Counted from the first letter of the stretch, positions 8,835 through 18,970 are shown. The stretch: DNA of 64,000 nt from an uncultured Ignatzschineria sp. (GCA_945639195.1 CALZEE010000001.1:1-64000), one strand, 5' to 3'. The notes: generated from the sequence alone by a model not told the origin. Translations and numbers: made by a program.

Positions 8835-9179
8835 TTATGCGCTAAATGAATTACCACAACCACAAGTTGTTGTCGCATTCGGGTTACGAATCACGAATTG
8901 CTCACCTTGAAGGTCGTTCACGTAGTCAATTTCAGCACCAACAAGATATTGATAGCTTAAAGGATCTACTAAAAGCGTTACATCCTGATTTACAACTGCA
9001 ACATCGCCATCTTCAACATCATTCGCAAATGCAAAACCGTACTGGAATCCAGAACATCCACCGCCTTGAATATAGACACGAAGCTTAAGCGTTGCATCGC
9101 CTTCTTCATCAATTAAGCTTTTCACTTTAAGTGCTGCTGAATCTGTGAAGTTAATACCTGTTTCATCGATCATAGACAT
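8835..9179 (-). CDS. erpA: Iron-sulfur cluster insertion protein ErpA
   Basis: 114 residues, A-type carrier. The three conserved cysteines are present: GGGCSGFQY, and [11 protein letters not shown] at the C-terminus. ErpA passes [2Fe-2S] or [4Fe-4S] clusters to targets such as IspG/IspH and respiratory enzymes. It is monocistronic here, with a terminator behind it. An in-frame ATG at codon 3 is an alternative start. Confidence 0.92.
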   Translation of the reverse strand: MSMIDETGINFTDSAALKVKSLIDEEGDATLKLRVYIQGGGCSGFQYGFAFANDVEDGDVAVVNQDVTLLVDPLSYQYLVGAEIDYVNDLQGEQFVIRNPNATTTCGCGNSFSA

Positions 9180-9485
9180 ATTGAGTCTCCTTCATGAAGA
9201 TAGTAAAATTTATCGCCTATTATACCACCCTGATCAAGTTTCTCTCACTAATCTCTGTGAATAGTTGAATTAATTATTTTAGGGTGTTTCTGTGGTGGAT
9301 AATGCGTCAAAAGCACTTGCAAGATGTCGGGGTGAACAATGATATTGTTTTTTCAAATAGACGTACCGATATTGGGCAGATAGCTCTTGCATTGATCGTT
9401 GTTTTATTTGTTGGTGCATGATGGATAAAAGCACGCAAGGCTTCTCCCTCGCTTTTATTCAGCTTTAACCGCACAAGATCTAAAC

Positions 9486-9520
9486 ACAAAAAAGGCCTAA
9501 CGATGATCGTTAAGCCTTTT
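9486..9520 (-). terminator. Intrinsic terminator after aspS
   Basis: A 13-bp stem with one mismatch (9492-9504 with 9506-9518) is followed by T on the minus strand, 30 bases beyond the aspS stop. The hairpin has short T-runs on both sides. The rest of the gap, 9180-9485 (about 300 bases), shows no convincing gene. Open frames there are short and lack ribosome sites. Confidence 0.8.
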
Positions 9521-9551
9521 GGTTCTCAATGAGAGATCAGAAAAGGGGGGA

Positions 9552-11333
9552 TTATTTCTTCTCTTCTTCCTCTTTCACAAGTTCAATCGCAAGCTCATCA
9601 AGTTGTGCTTGGCTGATTGATGCTGGTGCATCTGTGAGTAAGCATGCCGCTGATTGTGTTTTAGGGAATGCAATGACGTCACGGATAGAGTTTTGTTCTG
9701 CCATGAGCATCACTAAGCGGTCAAGACCGAATGCGATACCACCGTGTGGAGGCGCACCGTAACGAAGACCATCAAGAAGGAAGCCAAATTTCTCTTCTGC
9801 TTCTGCTTTATCAATGCCGAGAAGTTCAAACACTTTCATCTGTACATCATGTTTGAAGATACGGATAGAACCCCCACCAAGCTCAGTACCGTTAAGTACT
9901 AAGTCATAAGCGTTCGCAATTGAGTTTGCAGGATCGCTGAGTGATTCAATGCCTGTTTTTGGTGTTGTGAACGGATGGTGAACGGCAACGTAGCGTTTTG
10001 CGTCTTCATCGTATTCAAACATTGGGAAGTCAACAACCCACATTGGTGCCCATTTATGGGTAAGAAGGTTGAGGTCTTTACCAATTTTCACGCGTAATGC
10101 GCCAATTGCATCATTAACTGTCGTTGCTTTATCCGCACCGAAGAAGATGATGTCGTTGTTTTTTGCATTTGTGAGTTTAAGCAATTCAGTAAGCGTTGCA
10201 TCATCTAAGAATTTAACGATTGGTGATTGTAATCCTTCACGGCCTGCTTCTACATCGTTTACACGAATGTAAGCAAGACCTTTCGCGCCGTAACGACCAA
10301 CGAATTCAGTGTATTCATCAATATGACGACGTGTGAATTGGTCAGATACGTTTGGAATATTTAAGGCAACCACACGGCCGTTTTCACGGTTTGCCGCATC
10401 TTTGAATACTTTGAAATCACAACCTTTCATAAGGTCTGTTAATTCTGTGAACTCAAGCGGAATACGAAGATCTGGTTTATCAGAACCGTAACGAGCCATT
10501 GCTTCATGCCAGGTCATTCTTGGGAAATCATCACCAAGATCAACGTCGATTGATGCTTTGAAGACGTTACGAATCATATTCTCAGCAAGATCCATGATCT
10601 CGTCATATGAGAGGAATGATGTTTCGATATCCACTTGCGTGAATTCAGGTTGACGGTCAGCACGTAAATCTTCGTCACGGAAGCAACGTACGATTTGGTA
10701 GTAACGGTCAAATCCACTTACCATTAAGAGCTGTTTGAAGAGCTGTGGGCTTTGTGGAAGGGCGAAGAATTCACCATGATGAACGCGTGAAGGAACGACG
10801 TAGTCACGTGCGCCTTCTGGCGTTGCTTTTGTAAGGAATGGAGTTTCGATGTCAAGGAAGCCTTGATCGTCGAGTGCTTGACGGATATAACGTGTCACTT
10901 TTGAGCGAAGCATAATGTTTTTATGCATGCGTGAATCACGAAGATCAAGGTAACGATATTTTAAACGAACTTCTTCAGACGTTTTATCATCACCGAGTTG
11001 GAAAGGAAGTGGCGCTGCTGTATTGAGGATTTTAAGCTCAGTTGCGATCACTTCAATTTTTCCAGAAACGATATTGGTATTGATCATGCCATCAGGACGA
11101 GCAATGACTTTACCTTCGATTTGAATCACAAATTCATTACGAATTTTTTCAGCTTCAGCAAAAGGGGTGGTGAGTTGTGCTGGGTCGATAACAACCTGAA
11201 CAAGTCCTTCTCTATCGCGAAGGTCAACGAAGATGATGCCACCATGGTCGCGGCGACGATGTACCCAACCTGAGAGTGTTACAGTTGTGTCGAGAAGATC
11301 CTCGCTCACTAATCCGCAGTAATGTGATCGCAT
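9552..11333 (-). CDS. aspS: Aspartyl-tRNA synthetase
   Basis: 593 residues, the bacterial-type length (E. coli 590). The N-terminal OB anticodon-binding domain ([20 protein letters not shown]) is followed by the class II core with motif 2 ([18 protein letters not shown]), a GAD insertion at about 280-420, and motif 3 ([13 protein letters not shown]). It charges tRNA-Asp. It is single, with a terminator behind it and a 1.1-kb gap upstream. Confidence 0.97.
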   Translation of the reverse strand: MRSHYCGLVSEDLLDTTVTLSGWVHRRRDHGGIIFVDLRDREGLVQVVIDPAQLTTPFAEAEKIRNEFVIQIEGKVIARPDGMINTNIVSGKIEVIATELKILNTAAPLPFQLGDDKTSEEVRLKYRYLDLRDSRMHKNIMLRSKVTRYIRQALDDQGFLDIETPFLTKATPEGARDYVVPSRVHHGEFFALPQSPQLFKQLLMVSGFDRYYQIVRCFRDEDLRADRQPEFTQVDIETSFLSYDEIMDLAENMIRNVFKASIDVDLGDDFPRMTWHEAMARYGSDKPDLRIPLEFTELTDLMKGCDFKVFKDAANRENGRVVALNIPNVSDQFTRRHIDEYTEFVGRYGAKGLAYIRVNDVEAGREGLQSPIVKFLDDATLTELLKLTNAKNNDIIFFGADKATTVNDAIGALRVKIGKDLNLLTHKWAPMWVVDFPMFEYDEDAKRYVAVHHPFTTPKTGIESLSDPANSIANAYDLVLNGTELGGGSIRIFKHDVQMKVFELLGIDKAEAEEKFGFLLDGLRYGAPPHGGIAFGLDRLVMLMAEQNSIRDVIAFPKTQSAACLLTDAPASISQAQLDELAIELVKEEEEKK

Positions 11334-11572
11334 AATATTGAATCCTTAAATTTTAAATACGGCACTTTTATGCAGACCGTATTATGAATTGTCGTTTGAA
11401 AATCAAATTATACAATTATAGGGTATTTTGGGGAAATTTTCAGGGGAAGATTTTCACAGATTGTTTTCCGCAAGCGCGGTAAATTTATTGTGGAACGCAG
11501 ATTAATGTGGGTAGGAAAAGGGGAATGCAGTGAACGCGATTGAGAGAGCGTTGCGGGCTGCCGCCTACCGTC

Positions 11573-11628
11573 TTCAAGATACGCCCTCGTGTAAATTATA
11601 TGTGAATTTACCGCAGAGCGATCTTGAA
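11573..11628. other. Large imperfect hairpin
   Basis: The outer arms TTCAAGAT/ATCTTGAA pair perfectly. The inner arms (11582-11597 with 11605-11620) pair at about 12 of 16 positions, including AATTTAC against GTAAATT around a 7-base loop. There is no T-run. It could be a structured RNA, a remnant of a palindromic repeat, or part of the 36-codon frame that overlaps it. Confidence 0.45.
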
Positions 11629-11636
11629 ATAATAAC

Positions 11637-11672
11637 CTAGGAACCTACGCCTTACAAAACGTAGGTCCCTAG
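11637..11672. other. 13-bp hairpin with 10-base loop
   Basis: Arms CTAGGAACCTACG (11637-11649) and CGTAGGTCCCTAG (11660-11672) pair with a single mismatch. The hairpin lies 8 bases after the previous one. No T-run follows on either strand, so a terminator is unlikely. Confidence 0.5.
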
Positions 11673-12419
11673 ATCTTTAAGCCTATCTTGTCTCTATTTT
11701 TATTGTTATTTCGAGACTGATACTACTCACCATACTAACTAAGCCGTGAAGATATGTTTCCTCTTTAGCCTAGTCCTCCTTTGAATGTGCCAAGATCGTT
11801 TTTGGGATTATTTATAAATAATTCTTATCGGTCTCAGCACAAAAATTTATAAAGCCGACACCTCTATGATTATCCCATCTAAAAATTAATTGCAAACTTT
11901 TCAGTGTAAATTCCTATCGAGGGGATACTATCGTATTGATATTATTAGTATTCAATTGCATGCAAGTCTCGTGATTTTTTAGGGGATGTAAAGATTTAAT
12001 AATTTCAGCTATTAAGCGTAATAATCAAGCATTACAGTAATACAGTTGATTTTTGTCTCGCGGGATAAGTGGGGTGAAAACATATCTTGATGTATGTAAA
12101 TGGACGCTATTAAATAACGTTCTATGAGGGAGATAATTGGTAGAGTCTACAATCGATATTCAAGGTAATAATTCTCTGACATCGTGTAATAAAAGATCAA
12201 TTGAATCATGAGTTTGATTTTCATAGAAAGCTGTCTTGACGATTTACGGTGAAATTATTGTCATTGGAGGTGGCGAATTATCGAGCGCTTACCTACAATA
12301 CAAGAAGGTCGCAGGTAGCGGATTGCGATAAAAGCACAGCAATTTCATGATGAGCAGCATTGTGAGGCATCATTTAAAAAATCGCGATTATAAAAAATAG
12401 AGAGGGAAGAGGGATATAT

Positions 12420-13232
12420 ATGGGGATTGAGTTAGGCGTGTTTTTATTATTAGGCTGTGTTATTGGGCTTATTTCTGGATTACTCGGTGTGGGGGGCGGT
12501 ACCGTTGTTGTTCCTACGGTTGTTTTCTTCCTCGCAACGATTGGAGTTGAGCCAGGAATGATTATGAAAGTTGCATTAGGAACGTCATTTGCAGTCGTTG
12601 GAATTACAAGTCTCTCCTCTGTTATTGCTCACCAACGTCGAGGCTCTGTTATTTGGCCAGTGGTAGGGCTTGTTGGAATAGGCGCGATGATTGGCGTTTC
12701 CATCGGAAGCCGAGTTGTGAGTATGATGAGTGATTTGGTATTGCAGATATTCTTCTGTGTATTCTTGGCTTATACCATTATTAATATGATCCGCTCAGCA
12801 GCAAAAAAAGAGGCGGAAACTGTCTCTTCATTCCCAAAACCGCTCTATGTATTAGTGGGGAGCGCCATTGGTTTTGTCTCTAGCTTTGTCGGGATTGGCG
12901 GAGGCGTGATGATTGTGCCTGTCTTAAGTAAGATTGGTTATAAAATCAAGAATGCTATCGCATCATCATCAGCAGTGGGGATGTTTATGGCAACGGCTGG
13001 CGCGTTAAGTGCACTCTATTTCGGCTATGGTGCTGAGGGCGTGCCAGAAGGTTCGGTTGGATTTATCTATATGCCGGCAATGATAGGTCTCTCTTTAACC
13101 AGTATTGTTTTTGCACCGATTGGGGCAAAGCTTGTTTATGTATTGCCGGTAAAGCGGATTCGTCAGATTTTTGCCGGATTCTTGACGCTGATTCTTATCG
13201 TCTTTATCTACAATAACTTTATCGCATTGTAG
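12420..13232 (+). CDS. Sulfite exporter TauE/SafE family permease
   Basis: 270 residues with about eight membrane segments in two related halves. Each half carries the family's glycine-rich motif: GVGGGTVVVPTVVFF near residue 22 and GIGGGVMIVPVL near 159. The family exports small sulfur-containing or organic anions, but the substrate here cannot be read from sequence. The start ATG at 12420 follows GAGGGAAGAGG at a suitable distance. Single gene with its own terminator. Confidence 0.85.
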   Translation: MGIELGVFLLLGCVIGLISGLLGVGGGTVVVPTVVFFLATIGVEPGMIMKVALGTSFAVVGITSLSSVIAHQRRGSVIWPVVGLVGIGAMIGVSIGSRVVSMMSDLVLQIFFCVFLAYTIINMIRSAAKKEAETVSSFPKPLYVLVGSAIGFVSSFVGIGGGVMIVPVLSKIGYKIKNAIASSSAVGMFMATAGALSALYFGYGAEGVPEGSVGFIYMPAMIGLSLTSIVFAPIGAKLVYVLPVKRIRQIFAGFLTLILIVFIYNNFIAL

Positions 13233-13280
13233 GCGATATATTTCTAGCGACTCTGATCATTCGGTAGAATCAATTTATAT

Positions 13281-13308
13281 AAGCGAGGGCGTTTCCCTCG
13301 CTTTTTTT
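13281..13308 (+). terminator. Intrinsic terminator after TauE-family gene
   Basis: An 8-bp GC-rich stem (AGCGAGGG/CCCTCGCT) with a 5-base loop and seven T. Confidence 0.9.
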
Positions 13309-13376
13309 GTATAATCTCTTTAATTCATCAATCTTGCAGGCTTCTGCAGTTGTTTATAAAAAAGGTTAAATAATAC

Positions 13377-16136
13377 ATGTCGAAAACATTTTTAGTCGTA
13401 GATGGCTCAAACTTTCTCTTCCGAGCATATCATGCACTACCACCGCTAAAGAGCCCTGATGGTCGACCGACTGGTGCCATTCGTGGGGTGATTAATATGT
13501 TTGAGAAGTTAATGCGTGAGTTTCAACCTGATTATCTTGGGGTTATTTTTGACGCGAGCGGAAAGAGTTTTCGCAGTGATCTTTATGAAGATTATAAAGC
13601 GCACAGACCACCGATGCCGGATGATCTTCGTCTGCAGATTGAACCGCTTTATGAAATTATTGATCTTATGGGCTTCCCGCGAATCTCGATTCCCGGCATT
13701 GAAGCAGATGATGTGATTGCAACCTTGGCCGTAGAAGCGAAGCAGAAGGGCATTCGCACCATTATCGCTTCAAGTGATAAAGACCTCGCGCAACTCGTGG
13801 AAGATGGTTTAGTCATAATGTACGACGGTATGAAAAATGAGATGCTCGGCCGTGCAGAAGTTTTTGCAAAATATGGCGTATATCCAGAGCAAGTACGTGA
13901 TTATCTCTCCCTTATGGGCGATAGCGCAGATAATATCCCCGGCGTTCAAGGAGTTGGACCGAAAACGGCAGCGAAATGGATTAACGAGTGGGGCACGCTT
14001 GATGAAATCGTGAAAAATGCCGGGAGTATTAAAGGTAAAGTGGGGGAGAGATTGCGTGATAATCTTGAAATGCTTGCACTTTCTAAAGAGCTAACAACGC
14101 TCTTTATGACCGCTAAGCTTCCTTTTACGGTAGAAGAGCTTACGTTAAAAGATCGCTATACTGATCGTCTTCGTGATATTTACCAAGATCTGGGATTCCG
14201 TCAACTCTTAATGGATATCGATAAAGGGGATGGCGCATCAAGCTTTGTGCCGCCTGTTGCGAAAGCAAGTACAACCAAAAGTAGTGGCGAGAGCGATCAA
14301 TCATGGGTTCAACCAACAATGCCGGCGACTACGGATTATCGGACGATCACCACGCTTGAAGCGTTAAAAGCGTATATCGCTTTGATTCCGGGATCTGCGT
14401 TATTAGCGCTCGATACTGAGACAGATGGGCTTGAGTTTATGCGTTCCAATTTAGTGGGTATTTCGCTATCAGTTGCGCCGGGAGATGCGGTTTATATTCC
14501 CTTTAAGCAGGCAGGGCTTGAAAATCCGCTCTTAATTGAAGAAGTGATGCCACTTCTAAAGCCGATTTTAGAAGATGAATCCATCCCGAAAGTGGGGCAA
14601 AACATTAAGTTCGATTGGCATATCTTAAAACGTTATGGGGCTGAGATTCGCGGGATTCATGATGATACGATGTTGGCGAGCTATATTTTAGATCCAACCG
14701 GGAATCGTCATAATATGGATGCGCTTGCCGAGCTCTATTTAGGCTTTAAAACAACGCCTTTTGAAGCAATTGCCGGCAAAGGGAAATCGCAAAAGACGTT
14801 TGATGAAATTGATCTTGAAACGGCGAGTTTTTATGCTGCTGAAGATGCAGATATTACCTTGCAACTACAACGCAGTATTGTGCCTCGCTTAAAAGCAGAG
14901 CCAGGCCAATATTCTGTTTACCAAGATATTGAAGTGCCATTAATCTCTGTGCTCGCGAAGATGGAGCATGAGGGGATTATGGTGGATGCTGAGCACTTAG
15001 AAGCATTGAGTGTGGAATTTGGCGAGAATTTGGCGGGACTTGAAAAAGCAGCTTACGAGCTTGCCGGCGAAGAGTTTAATATGAGCTCATCAAAACAAGT
15101 GGGGGAGATCCTCTTTGAGAAGCTTGAGCTTCCTGTAATTAAAAAGACCCCTAAAGGTGCGCCATCAACCGCTGAGGATGTGCTTCAAAAGCTTGCTGAA
15201 GATTATCCATTGCCGAAGATTATTATGGAATACCGTGAGTTTTCGAAATTACGATCAACGTATACCGATTCCTTAGTGGCAGAAATTAATCCGGATACTG
15301 CACGAGTCCACAGCTCCTTTAATCAAGCACAAACCAGTACAGGAAGACTCTCATCGTCGAATCCTAACTTGCAGAATATTCCGATTCGTACGAAAGAAGG
15401 TCGCAGAATTCGTGAAGCGTTTGTGGCAAAAGAGGGTTCAATCTTACTCGCAGCGGACTATTCACAAGTGGAACTTCGTTTAATGGCGCACTTTGCGCAA
15501 GATGAGATGATGATGAAGGCCTTCCAAGAGGGTAAAGATATTCATGCCGCAACCGCTGCCGAGGTTTTTGGGATCCCACTAGAAAAAGTGACAGGCGATG
15601 AACGTCGTGCGGCGAAAGCGATCAACTTTGGCTTGATCTACGGCATGGGCGCGTTTGGTTTAGCAAAACAGCTCGGCATTTCTCGTTCGCAAGCACAAGA
15701 GTATATTAGTCTCTACTTTAGTCGTTATACGGGCGTGCTTAATTATATGGATGAGTCAAAAGAGAAAGCGAAAGCGCAGGGCTATGTCGAAACGCTTTTA
15801 GGGCGCAGACTCTACTTGCCGGGCATTCATAGCTCTAACGCGATCGCAAGATCAGGCGCAGAGCGTGTGGCGATTAACGCACCCCTTCAAGGAACGGCTG
15901 CCGATATTATTAAACTTGCGATGTTAAAAGTGGATGCTTCATTGAAATCCCATCCTGAGATCAACGCAAAAATGCTCCTGCAGGTGCACGATGAGTTGAT
16001 TTTAGAAGCAGATCTCGCTTCAGAAGAGGCGGCGACAAAGCTTCTTGTAGATGCGATGACGGATGTGGTGAAAATTGATGTGCCACTGATTGTTGAAGTC
16101 GGACGCGGCAATAACTGGGATGAAACCGCAGGTTAG
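13377..16136 (+). CDS. polA: DNA polymerase I
   Basis: 919 residues with all three domains. The 5'-3' exonuclease (about 1-290) has LVVDGSNFLFRAYHA and the SSDKDLAQL/GDSADNIPG region. The 3'-5' proofreading exonuclease looks active (LALDTETDGLEF; later ADITLQL). The polymerase has motif A DYSQVELRLMAHF, the O helix RRAAKAINFGLIYG and motif C QVHDELILE. It acts in Okazaki fragment maturation and repair. Length is close to E. coli PolA (928). The gene is single, with a terminator behind it. Confidence 0.97.
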   Translation: MSKTFLVVDGSNFLFRAYHALPPLKSPDGRPTGAIRGVINMFEKLMREFQPDYLGVIFDASGKSFRSDLYEDYKAHRPPMPDDLRLQIEPLYEIIDLMGFPRISIPGIEADDVIATLAVEAKQKGIRTIIASSDKDLAQLVEDGLVIMYDGMKNEMLGRAEVFAKYGVYPEQVRDYLSLMGDSADNIPGVQGVGPKTAAKWINEWGTLDEIVKNAGSIKGKVGERLRDNLEMLALSKELTTLFMTAKLPFTVEELTLKDRYTDRLRDIYQDLGFRQLLMDIDKGDGASSFVPPVAKASTTKSSGESDQSWVQPTMPATTDYRTITTLEALKAYIALIPGSALLALDTETDGLEFMRSNLVGISLSVAPGDAVYIPFKQAGLENPLLIEEVMPLLKPILEDESIPKVGQNIKFDWHILKRYGAEIRGIHDDTMLASYILDPTGNRHNMDALAELYLGFKTTPFEAIAGKGKSQKTFDEIDLETASFYAAEDADITLQLQRSIVPRLKAEPGQYSVYQDIEVPLISVLAKMEHEGIMVDAEHLEALSVEFGENLAGLEKAAYELAGEEFNMSSSKQVGEILFEKLELPVIKKTPKGAPSTAEDVLQKLAEDYPLPKIIMEYREFSKLRSTYTDSLVAEINPDTARVHSSFNQAQTSTGRLSSSNPNLQNIPIRTKEGRRIREAFVAKEGSILLAADYSQVELRLMAHFAQDEMMMKAFQEGKDIHAATAAEVFGIPLEKVTGDERRAAKAINFGLIYGMGAFGLAKQLGISRSQAQEYISLYFSRYTGVLNYMDESKEKAKAQGYVETLLGRRLYLPGIHSSNAIARSGAERVAINAPLQGTAADIIKLAMLKVDASLKSHPEINAKMLLQVHDELILEADLASEEAATKLLVDAMTDVVKIDVPLIVEVGRGNNWDETAG

Positions 16137-16181
16137 GATTCTATTTTATTGAGATTACTGAGGCGTAAAACCTTATTAGTC

Positions 16182-16214
16182 AAAAGGCATCAATCTTATG
16201 GTTGATGCTTTTTT
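16182..16214 (+). terminator. Intrinsic terminator after polA
   Basis: A 7-bp stem GCATCAA/TTGATGC flanked by A-rich and T-rich runs. Confidence 0.85.
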
Positions 16215-16258
16215 ATGTTAATTACGTTGAAGTAATCATGCGCGAATCATGCGATGGC

Positions 16259-17086
16259 TTAAAAGAAGCGATCTGGATAGAGCCATATCGCCAGTAGTAG
16301 CCAAATTAGGGCTATGGAGATAACTATCATGATAGCCATTTTTATGGGGCGTTTCGGAGTCGTTACTTCCGGGGTTTTCGGTGGATAATCATCTTCTGTA
16401 GACGAAGCGGTAGATGAAGATGACGCATAAGCAGGGAAAGGATTTCTATCTGTGACCCTAAAGGTCACAGCTTTTAAATTATCTGCTACGAGATCATCCC
16501 ACATTTTGGTATCGCCAAAGTCGATAAATTGCGCTCTTAATGTTTCGAGTCCAAATTTTTTAAGCCCTCGATTCCAGATCTCTAGGGGAATAATCGTAAA
16601 CGAAATGTCGCTAGAAAGCCCCGCTTGTATCGGTGTTTTGAGTACTAGTCCTTTTTTGAGCATGAGCTGGGCTAAGATATTAATACCTTCTACATAATTC
16701 TCGTCGTCATCACCCGATTCTTGGCATTGTGCTGTAAGGCCTTTGTAACGAATCGTAAATGGCATCCCTGGCGCTTGTTGTTCCCAATCAATATCACATT
16801 GAAGATTATCTTCGCCCAGAATATCGGTGAATGTCTCTGTGAGTGCGCCAATGAGCGTATATTTCCAGTGTGCTCCAAAGGTGAAGAGCTCGCAGTAATA
16901 TTCCCGATACTCTTCATTTTCCATGGGCGCTTCACCATATTCTGAAATGTCCGCTTCATCAAGTGCTTCTCGGATAATTTCGTGGCGATGATAGAGATCT
17001 CTCAGTAGGATAGTGCGAGTATCTGGCTCTAAAAATAGGCTTTCAAATTCTTCCCACGTTGGGAGTGTATATTCCAAGGACGACAT
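16259..17086 (-). CDS. Hypothetical tail-anchored protein
   Basis: 275 residues; family not recognised. The N-terminal 220 residues are soluble, acidic and rich in aromatic residues, with no signal peptide. A Ser/Thr/Pro-rich linker (ASSSSTASSTEDDYPPKTPE) at about 223-242 joins it to one hydrophobic helix at about 251-269 (IMIVISIALIWLLLAIWLYP), close to the C-terminus. That layout suggests a cytoplasmic domain held to the inner membrane by a C-terminal anchor. The gene follows the formamidase-family gene by 9 bases, so the two are probably co-transcribed and perhaps functionally linked. No catalytic motif is visible. Confidence 0.7.
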   Translation of the reverse strand: MSSLEYTLPTWEEFESLFLEPDTRTILLRDLYHRHEIIREALDEADISEYGEAPMENEEYREYYCELFTFGAHWKYTLIGALTETFTDILGEDNLQCDIDWEQQAPGMPFTIRYKGLTAQCQESGDDDENYVEGINILAQLMLKKGLVLKTPIQAGLSSDISFTIIPLEIWNRGLKKFGLETLRAQFIDFGDTKMWDDLVADNLKAVTFRVTDRNPFPAYASSSSTASSTEDDYPPKTPEVTTPKRPIKMAIMIVISIALIWLLLAIWLYPDRFF

Positions 17087-17095
17087 CTTAAACTC

Positions 17096-17977
17096 CTAAA
17101 AGAGTGAGGGAAGTAGGGTTTTGGGAAGGGTAAATCTGGCCGTAAGTTGAGGGTCTACTAACTGAGATATTTCGGCATTTCCGGCAATACTCCCCAGCAT
17201 TGTGGCATCTTCTAGCGTGAGGTTGCGCGCAATCTTAAGGTGCTCGATAGCGATGTTTGTTGCCTCTTTTAAGGCTTCATCAATGGTTTTACGAGATACT
17301 AAAAAAGCAAATTGATCAGCGGTTTCGACAATAGGATGGGAAATGGAATGCCCTTTTATAAGATCCAAAGTTACGACGACTTCGCCGCTAATCTCAACGC
17401 CAGAACCTCCAATTTCCCCATCGCCCATTGCGGCATGAAGATCTCCTAACGCAAAGAGCGCACCAGGTATGAAGATGGGAAGATAAAGGATCGCGCCTTC
17501 AGCAATGAGTTTGGTATCCATATTGCCCCCATGGGCCGCGGGCGTTCCTGTAGAAATAGCATCCCCTTCAGGGGCAACACCAATTACGCCAATCATGGGA
17601 TTTAAGGGTAGAGAGATCTCATTATTAAACTGTAAGCGTTGATGATTAATCGGTAGGAATTTTTGCGTCATCTCGGGAATATCAACAAGTCCAAAGCCTG
17701 GACCAACTGCGCAAACGCCACGCTCTGCAAGTGTAATTTTCTGAATAGTGACTTTTAAAATATCCCCTTTTTGCGCGCCATTAATATAGACAGGGCCGGT
17801 TGCGGGGTTGATCTGACTCCAATTAATGCCGGCAAGCGGCTGAGATTCTGTCACTTGATCGCCAAAGCAGTCTTGCGTTGTAATGGTGATAGTTTCGCCT
17901 GCATCGATCGTGAGTTGGGGCGGGTTATTTTTATCAAAGGCGTAGAGCGTTGCATTTTGAGCGCAAAGAGTTTTCAT
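17096..17977 (-). CDS. Acetamidase/formamidase family protein
   Basis: 293 residues, matching the FmdA/AmdA fold family. Typical blocks are present: ATGPVYINGAQKGDILKV, GVAPEGDAISTGTPAAHGGN, and the metal/active-site segment FALGDLHAAMGDGEIGGSGVE. These enzymes hydrolyse formamide or short amides to ammonia and the acid. The exact substrate is not predictable. I chose the ATG at 17977 because GAGGA lies about 9 bases upstream. An upstream in-frame ATG at 18034 adds 19 residues that are absent from the family core. Followed by the tail-anchored gene. Confidence 0.85.
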   Translation of the reverse strand: MKTLCAQNATLYAFDKNNPPQLTIDAGETITITTQDCFGDQVTESQPLAGINWSQINPATGPVYINGAQKGDILKVTIQKITLAERGVCAVGPGFGLVDIPEMTQKFLPINHQRLQFNNEISLPLNPMIGVIGVAPEGDAISTGTPAAHGGNMDTKLIAEGAILYLPIFIPGALFALGDLHAAMGDGEIGGSGVEISGEVVVTLDLIKGHSISHPIVETADQFAFLVSRKTIDEALKEATNIAIEHLKIARNLTLEDATMLGSIAGNAEISQLVDPQLTARFTLPKTLLPSLF

Positions 17978-18103
17978 AATGTTTATTTCCTCTGGATGAA
18001 TAGCATATGACGACATTAATGGCATTATCTCCAAACAAGATTATATTTCAATCACTTCATGTTATTCGTTGTATTAACATAAAGACCGCTATATAACATA
18101 GGG

Positions 18104-18826
18104 CTATGAGGGTGCGCGATTAAATAAGCGATAACTAAAGGGCTCGATTACACGGTTGATGAGTCGCATCTGCATAGTGCGTGTCCAGCTTGTGGATAAC
18201 CCTGGGGATGAGAGGAGGATAAGCGTTCTCTCTTCGCTAAAAGGTTCCGTAAAGGCAATGCTTAGGGCCTCTTTAACGCTTACAGTGCCTGTGCGTGACA
18301 GGAGCGTCATTTGTGATTCGGGGTGGATGTTACCTTCTTTAATGACGCGATAGAGCCAACCGCAATAACCATTGTTTTGCATCTCTTCTGAAAGATGAGG
18401 AATTTGTAGATGGTAGTTGAGCTTATAACAAGGAGAACGAGGTTGTGTGATCTGAATGATCGCGTCTCCTAATTGATAGACATCTCCCATAAATGCATTT
18501 TCTTCTGTGAGCCCCGATGTGGAGATATTCTCCCCAAATGCCGGGGATTGGAAGAGATGAGCAAGGTGGGGATATTGCTGTTTCCAATAATCATAATGTT
18601 CGCGTGGGTAATGACATAATGCCCGATCAATCCCGCCATGGAATCGTTTTTCATATTGTTCATCACCGTCAATGCCGAGGGCTTTGACCATTCTGGAATC
18701 TGTAATCGGAGATTTAGCGATGGCACTCGGTTCATGCTCAGGGTAGTGGAGGGTTTTCCCCGCATAGAGTTGATGGAGTCTAATTATTGGCGGATTTTGA
18801 GGGATTACAATAGCGGCTTGAGGCAT
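18104..18826 (-). CDS. yiiM: MOSC domain protein, YiiM-like
   Basis: 240 residues. The MOSC core covers about 35-170 (ALGIDGDEQYEKRFHGGIDR, GENISTSGLTEENAFMGDVY) and has the conserved cysteine in PRSPCYKLN. A C-terminal three-helix domain follows. YiiM-type proteins reduce N-hydroxylated base analogues such as 6-N-hydroxylaminopurine with a molybdenum cofactor. The 5' leader holds a 9-bp hairpin (18842-18850 with 18855-18863) ending about 15 bases before the start, close to the AAAGG ribosome site, which might limit translation. Confidence 0.82.
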   Translation of the reverse strand: MPQAAIVIPQNPPIIRLHQLYAGKTLHYPEHEPSAIAKSPITDSRMVKALGIDGDEQYEKRFHGGIDRALCHYPREHYDYWKQQYPHLAHLFQSPAFGENISTSGLTEENAFMGDVYQLGDAIIQITQPRSPCYKLNYHLQIPHLSEEMQNNGYCGWLYRVIKEGNIHPESQMTLLSRTGTVSVKEALSIAFTEPFSEERTLILLSSPGLSTSWTRTMQMRLINRVIEPFSYRLFNRAPS

Positions 18827-18942
18827 CTTGAAGTGACCTTTAAAGGTTTCCCGTGAAACCTTTTCAGAAAATCAATAAGGGAAGGGTAAGCAAAATAAGG
18901 GCTATAAGCCGACAATAATTGCAGGCAATAATCAGCAGGCAA

Positions 18943-18970
18943 TAAAAAACGCTAATAATGATATTAGCGC
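18943..18970 (-). terminator. Intrinsic terminator after pnt operon
   Basis: An 8-bp stem CGCTAATA/TATTAGCG followed by six T on the minus strand, about 40 bases after the pntB stop. Confidence 0.88.

Larger units (their letters stand above)
11334..12419. other. 1.1-kb intergenic gap with hairpins
   Basis: No gene can be supported here. It contains two adjacent strong hairpins (11573-11628 and 11637-11672, listed separately). A GTG-started 36-codon frame at 11530-11640 follows AAGGGG, but it overlaps both hairpins. A 33-codon open stretch at about 12227-12325 reads EIIVIGGGELSS, faintly like a dinucleotide-binding fingerprint, and could be a gene relic. The aspS promoter must lie at the left end and the TauE-gene promoter at the right end. 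Confidence 0.6.

Noticed and set aside
9307..9489. 60-codon minus-strand ORF after aspS
   Set aside because: It begins inside the aspS terminator, has no ribosome site, and shows no protein-like pattern.
12227..12325. Short frame reading IIVIGGGE before the TauE gene
   Set aside because: Only 33 codons, no start with a ribosome site. Similarity to dinucleotide-binding folds is too weak to annotate.
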